Source of the DNA: Achromobacter insolitus
GTDB lineage: Bacteria; Pseudomonadota; Gammaproteobacteria; Burkholderiales; Burkholderiaceae_B
Direction: 5' to 3'
DNA: 64,000 nt
Assembly (NCBI RefSeq): GCF_002209555.1
Contig: NZ_NJIF01000001.1
Coordinates: 1,054,001 to 1,118,000, forward strand
Numbering within the stretch: position 1 is the first letter of the stretch; the number at the start of each line of letters is the position of its first letter. The translations under genes were made by a program, and so were the position numbers. Below the pieces are notes generated by a model. That model saw only the letters and a list, made by a program, of their open reading frames with translations. It ran no database searches and was not told the DNA's origin. This document shows, one piece after another, positions 56,270-64,000 of the stretch.

Positions 56270-57501
56270 CGCGGCCCGCCGCCCTGACCGGCATCCGGGT
56301 GCTGGACCTGTCGCGCATCCTGGCCGGGCCATGGTGCACGCAGAATCTGGCCGACCTGGGCGCCGACGTCATCAAGATCGAACGCCCCGGCGTGGGTGAC
56401 GACACGCGCGCCTGGGGACCGCCGTTCCTCAAGGACGGCGACGGCCAGGACACCGAGGAATCCGCCTACTATCTCAGCGCCAACCGCAACAAGCGTTCCG
56501 TCGAAGCCGACATGGCAACGCCCGAAGGCGCGGCGCTGATTCGCGAACTCGCGGCCGCCAGCGACATCCTGGTCGAAAACTTCAAGGTGGGCGGCCTCGC
56601 CAAGTACGGCCTGGACTACGCCAGCCTGAAGCAGATCAACCCACGCCTGATCTATTGCTCCATCACCGGTTTCGGCCAGGATGGCCCCTACGCGCAACGC
56701 CCCGGCTACGACTTCATGATCCAGGGCATGGGCGGCCTGATGAGCATCACCGGCGAACGCGACGACCTGCCCGGCGGCGGTCCGCAAAAGGCCGGCGTGG
56801 CAGTGACCGACATCGTCACCGGCATGTACGCCACCGTGGCGGTGCTGGCGGCCTTGCAGGAACGCCATAACAGCGGACTAGGCCAGCACCTGGACATCGC
56901 CCTGCTGGACAGCCATGTCGCCATGCTGGCCAACCAGAATTCCAACTACTTCAACTCCGGCGTGGCGCCGCAACGCGCCGGCAACGCGCACCAGAACGTC
57001 GTGCCCTACCAGGTGTTCGCCGCCAGCGATGGCCACCTGATCGTCGCCACGGGCAATGAATCGCAGTACCGGGCGTACTGCCGCGCCATCGGCGCGCCCG
57101 AACTGGGCGACGACCCGCGCTTTGCCACCAACCGCATGCGTCTGGCCAATCGCGAACTGCTGGTCGGCCTGCTGACCGAGATCATGCGCCAGGGCAAGCG
57201 CGACGACTGGATCGCCAAGCTGGAAGCCGTGGGCGTGCCCTGCGGACCGATCAACGATATCGCCCAGGCCCAGGCGCATCCGCAAGCACAGGCGCGGCAG
57301 CTGCGCCGCGATCTGCCGCATCCTGCTGGCGGCGTGGCTGCGGTGACGGCCAGTCCGTTACGGCTGTCGGCCTCGCCGGTGGAGTACCGTCGCGCACCGC
57401 CGCTGCTGGGGGAGCACACGGAGGAAGTGCTGCGGGAGGTGCTGGGGAAGACGCAAGAAGAGATCGCGGCGTTCCGCGCAGAGCGGGGAAACAGCAACTA
57501 A
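56266..57501 (+). CDS. CaiB/BaiF family III CoA-transferase
   Basis: A 411-residue class III CoA-transferase. The catalytic Asp182 is in VAVTDIVTGMYATVAVLAAL. IRVLDLSRILAGPWCTQNLADLGADV and NRNKRSVEADM are family segments. It is the last gene of the SDR-MaoC operon, coupled by an ATGA overlap, and may activate the substrate or recycle CoA from a shortened product. It is the third CaiB-type gene in the window, and each one sits in a separate catabolic module. A bidirectional terminator follows. Confidence 0.9.
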   Translation: MTRPAALTGIRVLDLSRILAGPWCTQNLADLGADVIKIERPGVGDDTRAWGPPFLKDGDGQDTEESAYYLSANRNKRSVEADMATPEGAALIRELAAASDILVENFKVGGLAKYGLDYASLKQINPRLIYCSITGFGQDGPYAQRPGYDFMIQGMGGLMSITGERDDLPGGGPQKAGVAVTDIVTGMYATVAVLAALQERHNSGLGQHLDIALLDSHVAMLANQNSNYFNSGVAPQRAGNAHQNVVPYQVFAASDGHLIVATGNESQYRAYCRAIGAPELGDDPRFATNRMRLANRELLVGLLTEIMRQGKRDDWIAKLEAVGVPCGPINDIAQAQAHPQAQARQLRRDLPHPAGGVAAVTASPLRLSASPVEYRRAPPLLGEHTEEVLREVLGKTQEEIAAFRAERGNSN

Positions 57502-57600
57502 GCCGCAGGCAAACAAAATCACCATCACACTCAAGTAAATCATGTATGTCATGTCCGGCCGCCCGCGCGGCCTACGAAGCACTAGGCGCTAAAGCCAAAA

Positions 57601-57634
57601 AAAAACGGCCACCAGTCCACTGGCAGCCGTTTTT
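57601..57634. terminator. Bidirectional terminator (CoA-transferase / class I fumarase)
   Basis: Outer stem AAAAACGGC / GCCGTTTTT and inner stem CCAGT / ACTGG are separated by a CA-CA mismatch. A/T runs on both sides suit termination in both directions between the converging genes. Confidence 0.85.
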
Positions 57635-57650
57635 CTCACAGCCTACGGAA

Positions 57651-59174
57651 TCAAGCCACAGCGACCGGAATCTTCCCGATCTTGGCCTGCCATTCCTTGG
57701 GCCCCGTGGTATGGACAGAGGTACCCTGAGCGTCAACCGCCACGGTCACCGGCATGTCCTTCACGTCGAACTCGTAGATGGCTTCCATGCCCAGGTCGGC
57801 AAAGCCCAGCACCTTGGCGCCGCGGATAGCCTTGGACACCAGATAGGCAGCACCGCCCACCGCCATCAGATAGGCCGAGTTGTGCTTCTTGATGGATTCG
57901 ATCGCGACCGGGCCGCGCTCGGACTTGCCGATCATGGCGATCAGGCCGGTCTGCTCCAGCATCATGTCGGTGAACTTATCCATGCGGGTGGCGGTGGTGG
58001 GGCCGGCGGGGCCGACCACTTCGTCACGCACCGGATCGACCGGACCCACGTAGTAAATGACGCGGTTCTTGAAGTCCACCGGCAGCGGCTCGCCCTTGGC
58101 CAGCATGTCCTGGATGCGCTTGTGCGCGGCATCGCGGCCCGTGAGCATCTTGCCCGACAGCAACAGGGTCTGGCCCGGCTTCCAGCTAGCCACTTCTTCC
58201 TTGGTCAGCGTGTTCAAGTCGACCTGCTTGGACTTGTTGTAGTCGGGCGCCCAGTGCACTTCCGGCCATTCGGACAGCGACGGCGGATCCAGGCGCGCGG
58301 GGCCCGAGCCGTCCAGTTCGAAGTGAGCGTGACGCGTGGCGGCGCAGTTCGGGATCATGGCCACGGGCTTGGAGGCCGCGTGGGTCGGGAAGGTGCTGAT
58401 CTTGACGTCCAGCACGGTCGTCAGGCCGCCCAGGCCCTGTGCGCCGATGCCCAGGGCGTTGACCTTTTCGTACAACTCGATGCGCAGTTCTTCCAGCTTG
58501 CTCTGCGGACCACGGGCCAGCAGTTCATACATGTCGATGTCTTCCATCAACGACTGCTTGGCCATCAGCATGGCTTTTTCGGCGGTGCCGCCGACGCCGA
58601 TTCCCAGCATGCCCGGCGGGCACCAGCCGGCGCCCATCGTCGGGACCGTCTTGAGCACCCAGTCCACCAGCGAATCGCTCGGATTCAGCATGGCGAATTT
58701 GGATTTGTTTTCCGAACCGCCGCCCTTGGAAGCGATCTGCACGTCGACCTTGTCACCGGGGACCAGTTCGACGTGCAGGATACAGGGCGTGTTGTCGCGC
58801 GTGTTCTTGCGCGCGAACAGCGGGTCGTCCAGCACCGAGGCGCGCAGGGGATTGTCCGGATTCAGATAGCCGCGGCGCACGCCTTCGTCACAGAGTTCCT
58901 GCAGGGTGCGCTTGGTGTCGAAACGCACGCCCATGCCAACCTTCAGGAACACGTTGACGATGCCGGTGTCCTGGCACAGCGGGCGCTTGCCTTCCGCGCA
59001 CATGCGCGAATTCGTCAGGATCTGAGCCATCGCGTCGCGCGCTGCAGGGCTTTCCTCACGCTCATAGGCGCGGGCCAGATGGCGGATGTAGTCGACGGGA
59101 TGGTAGTAGCTGATGAACTGGATGCCATCGGCTATCGACTGGATGAAGTCTTCTTCTTTGATGATGACTGACAT
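57651..59174 (-). CDS. Class I fumarate hydratase (iron-sulfur)
   Basis: A 507-aa [4Fe-4S] hydro-lyase combining the alpha and beta domains in one chain, as in FumA/FumB. Candidate cluster ligands are Cys67 (RPLCQDTG), Cys185 (GWCPPG) and Cys277 (IPNCAATRH). The C-terminal domain holds GKMLTGRDAAHKR and VGPVDPVRDEVVGPAGPTTATRM. It hydrates fumarate to malate and in some bacteria also mesaconate to citramalate. It is unrelated in sequence to the FumC encoded at 26888. A terminator separates it from the crotonase gene upstream. Confidence 0.94.
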   Translation of the reverse strand: MSVIIKEEDFIQSIADGIQFISYYHPVDYIRHLARAYEREESPAARDAMAQILTNSRMCAEGKRPLCQDTGIVNVFLKVGMGVRFDTKRTLQELCDEGVRRGYLNPDNPLRASVLDDPLFARKNTRDNTPCILHVELVPGDKVDVQIASKGGGSENKSKFAMLNPSDSLVDWVLKTVPTMGAGWCPPGMLGIGVGGTAEKAMLMAKQSLMEDIDMYELLARGPQSKLEELRIELYEKVNALGIGAQGLGGLTTVLDVKISTFPTHAASKPVAMIPNCAATRHAHFELDGSGPARLDPPSLSEWPEVHWAPDYNKSKQVDLNTLTKEEVASWKPGQTLLLSGKMLTGRDAAHKRIQDMLAKGEPLPVDFKNRVIYYVGPVDPVRDEVVGPAGPTTATRMDKFTDMMLEQTGLIAMIGKSERGPVAIESIKKHNSAYLMAVGGAAYLVSKAIRGAKVLGFADLGMEAIYEFDVKDMPVTVAVDAQGTSVHTTGPKEWQAKIGKIPVAVA

Positions 59175-59203
59175 GGCGATATGCGGGTGTAGATGGATAA
59201 CGT

Positions 59204-59231
59204 AAAAACGCGGCCGGCGTGACCGGCCGCG
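59204..59231 (-). terminator. Rho-independent terminator after the enoyl-CoA hydratase gene
   Basis: On the minus strand a 9-bp stem CGCGGCCGG / CCGGCCGCG with a 5-base loop is followed by TTTTT. It lies between the crotonase stop (59253) and the fumarase start (59174), so the two genes are separate transcripts. Confidence 0.88.
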
Positions 59232-59252
59232 CGCGGGTCCTTGAAGCCTATT

Positions 59253-60020
59253 TTATTTCCCTTGCCAGACCGGCTTGCGCTTCTCGGCGAAGGCCGTCGC
59301 GCCTTCCTTCGCGTCGGCCGATGAAAAGATGTGCGCGATCAGCGGACGCTGCTGATCGAACATGCTGGCCTGGTCCCAGTCCCCCGACTGCGCCACGATG
59401 CTCTTGGCGGTCTGCACCGCCAGGGGGCCGTTCTCGACGATGGCGCGTGCCAGCTCCAGCGCGCCGGCCAGGGCGGCGCCCGGTTCGGTCAGGCGGTTGA
59501 CCAGGCCGAAAGAGTGAGCGCGTTCGGCGGTCAGCATTTCGCCCGTCAGGATCACTTCCATGGCGATGTGGTACGGCAGGCGACGCGGCAGGCGCAGCAT
59601 GCCGCCCGCGCCCGCCACCAGGCCGCGCTTGACTTCGGGTAGGCCGAACTTCGCATTGCTGGCGGCCACGATCAGGTCGGAAGCCAGCGCCATTTCGCAG
59701 CCGCCAGCCAGCGCGTAGCCTTCCACCGCGGCAATCAGCGGCTTCTTGGGCGGGCGTTCGTTCAGACCGGCGAAACCACGGCCTTCCACATAGGGGCGCT
59801 GCCCGGACTTGGCAAAGGCCTTCAGGTCCATGCCCGAGGAGAACGTGCCGCCGCCGCCCGTCAGGATGCCGATGCGGATGTCGTCGCGGCTGTCCAGCTG
59901 GTCCAGCGCCGCAGCCATCGCTTGCGCGGTTTCCAGGTTGATGGCGTTCTTGGCCTCGGGACGGTTGATCGTGATGATCTGGATGCCGTCGGTGACTTCT
60001 ACCTTGATCAGGTCTGACAT
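59253..60020 (-). CDS. Enoyl-CoA hydratase (crotonase family)
   Basis: A 255-residue crotonase. The oxyanion hole comes from FSSGMDLKAF (60-69) and YALAGGCEMALASD. Both catalytic glutamates of hydratases appear present, Glu109 (GGCEMA) and Glu129 (LPEVKRGLVAGAGG), unlike the PaaG-like protein at 43771. It should hydrate 2-enoyl-CoA to (3S)-hydroxyacyl-CoA in beta-oxidation. It is monocistronic, ending at a clear terminator, with a 280-bp gap to glyQ upstream. Confidence 0.9.
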   Translation of the reverse strand: MSDLIKVEVTDGIQIITINRPEAKNAINLETAQAMAAALDQLDSRDDIRIGILTGGGGTFSSGMDLKAFAKSGQRPYVEGRGFAGLNERPPKKPLIAAVEGYALAGGCEMALASDLIVAASNAKFGLPEVKRGLVAGAGGMLRLPRRLPYHIAMEVILTGEMLTAERAHSFGLVNRLTEPGAALAGALELARAIVENGPLAVQTAKSIVAQSGDWDQASMFDQQRPLIAHIFSSADAKEGATAFAEKRKPVWQGK

Positions 60021-60300
60021 GGGACTGCTCCTTCCGGGAATTCTCGGAATCGGGGTTCCGGGTTTTATATAAGACTTGGTGCGTAACCTGGAATCATACG
60101 ATCATTGGTTTCCAGGCGCAGGGCAGGCCCCCGGGCGGCGTCCACCAGAGGCACACTCGCCCAGGGGAGAGCCGCCCGGAATGGCCTAGATGTAACCGTG
60201 GTTCAGGGCTCCGGGAGCCGGGCCGCCCCAGGCCAGTTAAAATGCCGGGTTTCCCACGCCCAGGGCAAGCCTTGCCCGGCGGCCGAATTCCAAGAATCCT

Positions 60301-61212
60301 ATGCTCACCTTTCAGCAAATCATCCTTACGCTCCAGGAATACTGGGACAAGCAGGGTTGCGCCCTGCTGCAGCCCTACGACATGGAAGTCGGCGCCGGTA
60401 CCTCGCATACCGCCACGTTCCTGCGCGCGATCGGCCCGGAGCCCTGGCGCGCCGCCTACGTGCAACCTTCGCGCCGTCCCAAGGATGGGCGCTACGGCGA
60501 AAACCCCAACCGCCTGCAGCACTACTACCAATATCAGGTCGTGCTGAAGCCCGCGCCCCCTGAAATCCTGGATCTGTACATCGGTTCGCTCAAGGCGCTG
60601 GGCATCGACCCGGCCGAGCACGACATCCGCTTCGTCGAGGACGACTGGGAAAACCCCACGCTGGGCGCCTGGGGCCTGGGCTGGGAAGTCTGGCTGAACG
60701 GCATGGAAGTCACCCAATTCACCTACTTCCAGCAAGTAGGCGGCCTGGATTGCACGCCAACCACGGGTGAAATCACCTACGGCCTGGAACGCCTGGCCAT
60801 GTACCTGCAGGACGTGCAAAGCGTGTACGACCTGGTCTGGACCGAAGGCGCGAACGGCAACCGCGTGCTGTACCGCGACGTGTTCCACCAGAACGAGGTG
60901 GAGCAGTCCACCTACAACTTCGAGCACTCATCGGCCGAAATGCTGTTCTCGCACTTCAACGACTATGAAGCCGAGGCCAAGCGCCTGATGGACGTGCCGC
61001 TGGCGCTGCCCGCCTACGAGGCCGCGCTGAAGGCCGCGCACACGTTCAACATGCTGGACGCGCGCGGCGCGATCAGCGTCACCGAGCGCGCCGCCTACAT
61101 CGGCCGCATCCGCAACCTGTCGCGCGCCGTCGCACAGGCCTACTACGATTCCCGCGAACGACTGGGCTTTCCCATGCTGGGCCGCGACAAGGCCGCCGGG
61201 GAGGCAGCATAA
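60301..61212 (+). CDS. glyQ: Glycyl-tRNA synthetase alpha subunit
   Basis: The 303-aa catalytic subunit of the bacterial alpha2-beta2 GlyRS. Class II motifs are visible: [20 protein letters not shown] at the N-terminus, [35 protein letters not shown] (motif 2 region) and the [12 protein letters not shown] segment (motif 3). It charges tRNA-Gly. glyS begins at the very next base, so the two subunits are made together. The 280-bp upstream gap should hold the promoter; no T-box is seen. Confidence 0.97.
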   Translation: MLTFQQIILTLQEYWDKQGCALLQPYDMEVGAGTSHTATFLRAIGPEPWRAAYVQPSRRPKDGRYGENPNRLQHYYQYQVVLKPAPPEILDLYIGSLKALGIDPAEHDIRFVEDDWENPTLGAWGLGWEVWLNGMEVTQFTYFQQVGGLDCTPTTGEITYGLERLAMYLQDVQSVYDLVWTEGANGNRVLYRDVFHQNEVEQSTYNFEHSSAEMLFSHFNDYEAEAKRLMDVPLALPAYEAALKAAHTFNMLDARGAISVTERAAYIGRIRNLSRAVAQAYYDSRERLGFPMLGRDKAAGEAA

Positions 61213-63351
61213 ATGACGACGAACATCCGCCCGCTGCTGGTCGAACTGCTGACCGAAGAACTCCCGCCCAAGGCCCTGCAGAAGCTGGGCCAGGCCTTTG
61301 CCGAAGGCGTGCGCGCCACGCTGGAGCGCCATGGCTTGCTGGCCGCCGGCTGCGCCGCGACCGCGTATTCCACGCCACGCCGCCTGGCCGTGCACCTGTC
61401 CGCCGTGCTGGCGCAGGCGCCTGACCAGCCCTACGCCGAAAAACTGATGCCGGTGAAGATCGGCCTGACCGATGACGGCCAGGCCACGCCCGCGCTGCAG
61501 AAGAAGCTGGCCGCCAAGGGCCTGGAAAACATCGACCTGTCGACTCTGGAACGCGAATCCGACGGCAAGCAGGACTACCTGGTTGCCCGGGGCACGGCTG
61601 CGGGCTCGCAACTGGCGGCCGGCTTGCAGGAAGGCATCGACGCCGCCATCAACGGCCTGCCCATCCCCAAGGTCATGCGCTACCAGTTGGCCGACGGCGT
61701 CACCACCGTGAAGTTCGTGCGTCCGGCCCACGGCCTGGTGGCCCTGTTTGGCGCCGACATCGTGCCGGTGTCCGCATTGGGCCTGGCCGCCGGCCGCGAC
61801 ACGCTGGGCCATCGCTTCATGAGCACGGGACCGGTGTCCTTCGCCGATGCCGACGCTTATGCCGCCACCCTGGCTGAAAAAGGCCGCGTGGTGGCGTCGT
61901 TTGAAGGCCGCCGGGACGAAATCCAGCGCCAGTTGCTGGATCACGCCGGCCGCCTGAATGCGACGCTGGGCGACGACCCGGAAGTTGCCGCGCTGCTGGA
62001 CGAAGTCACGGCCCTGGTCGAACACCCGACCGTCTACGTCGGCCAGTTCGAAGAGCAATTCCTGCAAGTGCCGCAGGAATGCCTGATCCTGACCATGCGT
62101 CTGAACCAGAAGTACTTCCCGCTGTTCGATCCGACCTCCGGCCGCCTGACGCACCGCTTCCTGATCGTCAGCAATATGCACGCCGCCAATCCGGTGAACA
62201 TCATCGAAGGCAACCAGCGCGTGGTGCGTCCCCGCCTGGCAGACGCGCAGTTCTTCTTCGAAACCGACCGCAAGACGCCGCTTGCGGCGCGCGTCGAACA
62301 ATTGGGCACGATCGTCTACCACAACAAGCTGGGTACTCAGCTCGAGCGGGTGGAGCGCGTGCGCGCCATCGCGCGTGGCGTGGCCGAACAGCTGGGCGGC
62401 GACGTGTCCGCCGCCGACCGCGCGGCCATGCTCGCCAAGGCCGACCTGGGTTCCAACATGGTGGGCGAATTCCCCGAGCTGCAGGGCGTCATGGGCGCGT
62501 ACTACGCGGCCGGCGACGGCGAACCCGACAGCGTGGTGCAGGCCCTGCGCACGCAGTACCGCAACCGCTATGACACGCCGGTCACCAACGATACGTTGAC
62601 CGCGGCCGTCCTCTTCATCGCCGAGCGCGTCGAAACCATGGTCGGCATCTGGGCCATCGGTCTGGCGCCCACCGGCGAACGCGACCCCTTCGGCCTGCGC
62701 CGCGCCGCGCTAGGCCTGATCAGCGCGTTCGAGCAATTGGCCGCGGGCGGTTGGCTGAAGATCAGTGAAGCCGGTCCGCTGTCGCTGGACGGCCTGCTGG
62801 AAATGGCCGCGGGCACGTTCCCGGCTGGCAAGATTCCGGCCGATACCCTGGCCGAAGTCCGCACCTTCATCTATGAACGCTACCGTAACCAGCTGATCAA
62901 TGAATTCGACCGCAATGCCGTCGAAGCCGTGATCGCGCTGACCCCGCCGCTGCATCAGGTGGCGGAGCGCGTGCGCGCCGCAGCTGCCTTCGCGCAACTG
63001 CCCGAGGCCGCCAGCCTGGCCGCTGCCAACAAGCGCATCGGCAACCTGCTGAAGAAGGCCGAAGGCGAGATTGGCGCGGTCAACGATGCCGCGCTGGTGG
63101 AGCCGGCCGAAAAGGCCCTGGCCGCCGCCGTATCCGCGCTGCGTCCGAAGGCCGAGGCGCAACTGGCCGCCGGCGACTTCGCCGGCAGCCTGTCCACGCT
63201 GGCCCAGGTCCGTGAACCCGTTGACGCCTTCTTCGCCGACGTCATGGTCATGGCCGAAGACCCGGCCGTGCGCGCCAACCGGCTGGCCCTTCTGGGCCAG
63301 CTGCATGGCCTGATGAACCAGGTCGCTGACATCTCCAGGCTGGCACAGTGA
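61213..63351 (+). CDS. glyS: Glycyl-tRNA synthetase beta subunit
   Basis: The 712-residue tRNA-binding subunit of the heterotetrameric enzyme. PLLVELLTEELPPKALQKLG at the N-terminus is diagnostic, as are VPQECLILTMRLNQKYFPLFD and GERDPFGLRRAALGLI. The C-terminal anticodon-binding (DALR-like) region covers about 590-700. Length is slightly above that of E. coli GlyS (689 aa). Its last bases overlap the gmhB start (GTGA), giving a glyQ-glyS-gmhB chain. Confidence 0.97.
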   Translation: MTTNIRPLLVELLTEELPPKALQKLGQAFAEGVRATLERHGLLAAGCAATAYSTPRRLAVHLSAVLAQAPDQPYAEKLMPVKIGLTDDGQATPALQKKLAAKGLENIDLSTLERESDGKQDYLVARGTAAGSQLAAGLQEGIDAAINGLPIPKVMRYQLADGVTTVKFVRPAHGLVALFGADIVPVSALGLAAGRDTLGHRFMSTGPVSFADADAYAATLAEKGRVVASFEGRRDEIQRQLLDHAGRLNATLGDDPEVAALLDEVTALVEHPTVYVGQFEEQFLQVPQECLILTMRLNQKYFPLFDPTSGRLTHRFLIVSNMHAANPVNIIEGNQRVVRPRLADAQFFFETDRKTPLAARVEQLGTIVYHNKLGTQLERVERVRAIARGVAEQLGGDVSAADRAAMLAKADLGSNMVGEFPELQGVMGAYYAAGDGEPDSVVQALRTQYRNRYDTPVTNDTLTAAVLFIAERVETMVGIWAIGLAPTGERDPFGLRRAALGLISAFEQLAAGGWLKISEAGPLSLDGLLEMAAGTFPAGKIPADTLAEVRTFIYERYRNQLINEFDRNAVEAVIALTPPLHQVAERVRAAAAFAQLPEAASLAAANKRIGNLLKKAEGEIGAVNDAALVEPAEKALAAAVSALRPKAEAQLAAGDFAGSLSTLAQVREPVDAFFADVMVMAEDPAVRANRLALLGQLHGLMNQVADISRLAQ

Positions 63352-63887
63352 AACTCATCATCCTAGACCGCGACGGCGTCATCAACCAGGACAGCGATTC
63401 GTTCGTCAAGACCCCCGACGAATGGATCGCGCTGCCCGGCAGCCTGCAGGCCATCGCCCGGCTGACGCAGGCGGACTGGAAGGTGGTGGTCGCCACCAAC
63501 CAGTCGGGCCTGGCTCGCGGCCTGTTCGACATGGACACGCTGACCGCCATCCACACCAAAATGCGGCGCGAGCTGGCGGCCGCGGGCGGCAGCGTCGACG
63601 CCGTCTTCATGTGCCCGCACGGCCCGGACGACAACTGTTCCTGCCGCAAGCCCAAGCCCGGCATGTTCGAGCAGATCGGACACCGCTACGATATCGATCT
63701 GGCCGGCGTGCCGGCGGTGGGCGATTCGCTGCGCGACCTGCAAGCCTCGTCCTCGGTCGGCTGCTCGCCCTGGCTGGTGCTGACCGGCAACGGCAAGAAA
63801 ACGCTGGCCAAGGGCGGCCTGCCCGACAACACCCGCGTGTGCGACGACCTGTCGGCCGTGGTCGACGCCTTGCTGCAGGACCATTGA
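63348..63887 (+). CDS. gmhB: D-glycero-beta-D-manno-heptose-1,7-bisphosphate 7-phosphatase
   Basis: A 179-aa HAD phosphatase in the ADP-heptose pathway for lipopolysaccharide inner core. Motif I is LDRDGVINQD with Asp7 and Asp9; VVATNQSGLARGLF is motif II. The zinc-binding loop reads CPHGPDDNCSCRKPKPGM, characteristic of GmhB and distinguishing it from histidinol phosphatases. The start is GTG 63348, overlapping the glyS stop. A plsC-like gene follows 4 bp later, linking it to envelope lipid synthesis. Confidence 0.94.
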   Translation: MKLIILDRDGVINQDSDSFVKTPDEWIALPGSLQAIARLTQADWKVVVATNQSGLARGLFDMDTLTAIHTKMRRELAAAGGSVDAVFMCPHGPDDNCSCRKPKPGMFEQIGHRYDIDLAGVPAVGDSLRDLQASSSVGCSPWLVLTGNGKKTLAKGGLPDNTRVCDDLSAVVDALLQDH

Positions 63888-63891
63888 TCCA

Positions 63892-64000
63892 ATGGCCCGG
63901 CTACGTTCACTGCTGTACATCCTGTTCCTGACCGTCACGGTCATTCCCTACGCATTCGCCTGCATTCTGTGGGCGCCATTGCCCCTGCACTGGCGTTACA
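63892..64000 (+). CDS. Start of a 1-acyl-sn-glycerol-3-phosphate acyltransferase (PlsC-like), cut by window edge
   Basis: An open frame from ATG 63892 runs off the right end after 36 codons (MARLRSLLYILFLTVTVIP and on to PLPLHWRY). The hydrophobic N-terminus preceded by basic residues matches the membrane anchor of PlsC-like lysophospholipid acyltransferases, and gmhB-plsC is a usual order in this family of bacteria. The catalytic HX4D motif lies beyond the window, so the identification rests on context. Confidence 0.7.
   Translation, partial: MARLRSLLYILFLTVTVIPYAFACILWAPLPLHWRY

Overview
The window looks like a stretch of chromosome from a high-GC betaproteobacterium of the family Alcaligenaceae, most likely Achromobacter or Bordetella. 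The clues are four Bug-type (TctC) tripartite-tricarboxylate receptors, many LysR-regulated CoA-ester catabolic modules, the housekeeping orders glyQ-glyS-gmhB-plsC and hda-HAD-pcnB-folK, and an endonuclease-type MutL with no MutH. This is inference from gene content; no 16S gene is present. I see no phage, IS element, CRISPR, rRNA or tRNA gene.

Layout. 1-3224: a NahR/NagR-like regulator divergent from salicylate 5-hydroxylase genes (large and small oxygenase subunits and a Rieske ferredoxin; no reductase in the window), preceded by a short translationally coupled leader ORF. 3233-9288: tcdA, a 635-bp gene-free stretch with large inverted repeats, then a leftward macA-macB-outer-membrane-factor efflux operon. 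9289-16627: an MFS transporter, chaC, pdxH, a flavin reductase paired with an L-2-hydroxyglutarate dehydrogenase-like enzyme, purU and a SulP transporter. 16878-21774: a LysR regulator divergent from acyl-CoA dehydrogenase, Bug receptor and CoA-transferase genes. 21787-26823: gamma-glutamyltransferase, another LysR regulator, a second Bug receptor and an AEC carrier.

26888-38893 is mostly housekeeping: fumC, tsaE-amiC, a DedA protein, mutL-miaA, purM, and hda-HAD-pcnB-folK. 38903-43747 holds a PfkB kinase and a compact CitE-like lyase / CoA-transferase / MaoC-like hydratase operon divergent from a LysR gene. These are the three enzyme classes of itaconate degradation. 43771-57501 is a catabolic island. 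It holds a heteromeric-type acyl-CoA dehydrogenase pair with a PaaG-like crotonase, then a DUF35 protein with a thiolase-like partner lacking the usual nucleophilic cysteine, an acyl-CoA ligase, two Bug receptors, a nitronate-monooxygenase-like protein, and a LysR-controlled SDR-MaoC-CoA-transferase operon. 57651-64000 returns to central genes: class I fumarase, enoyl-CoA hydratase, glyQ, glyS, gmhB and the start of a plsC-like gene.

Most catabolic modules follow one plan: a receptor captures an organic acid, a ligase or CoA-transferase activates it, and dehydrogenase, hydratase and lyase or thiolase steps break it down, under a divergent LysR regulator. Substrates cannot be read from the sequence. 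The best candidates for something little described are the island at 43.8-57.5 kb, the putative itaconate operon, the coupled leader ORF ahead of the salicylate hydroxylase, the AT-rich island inside tsaE, and the structured intergenic repeats.
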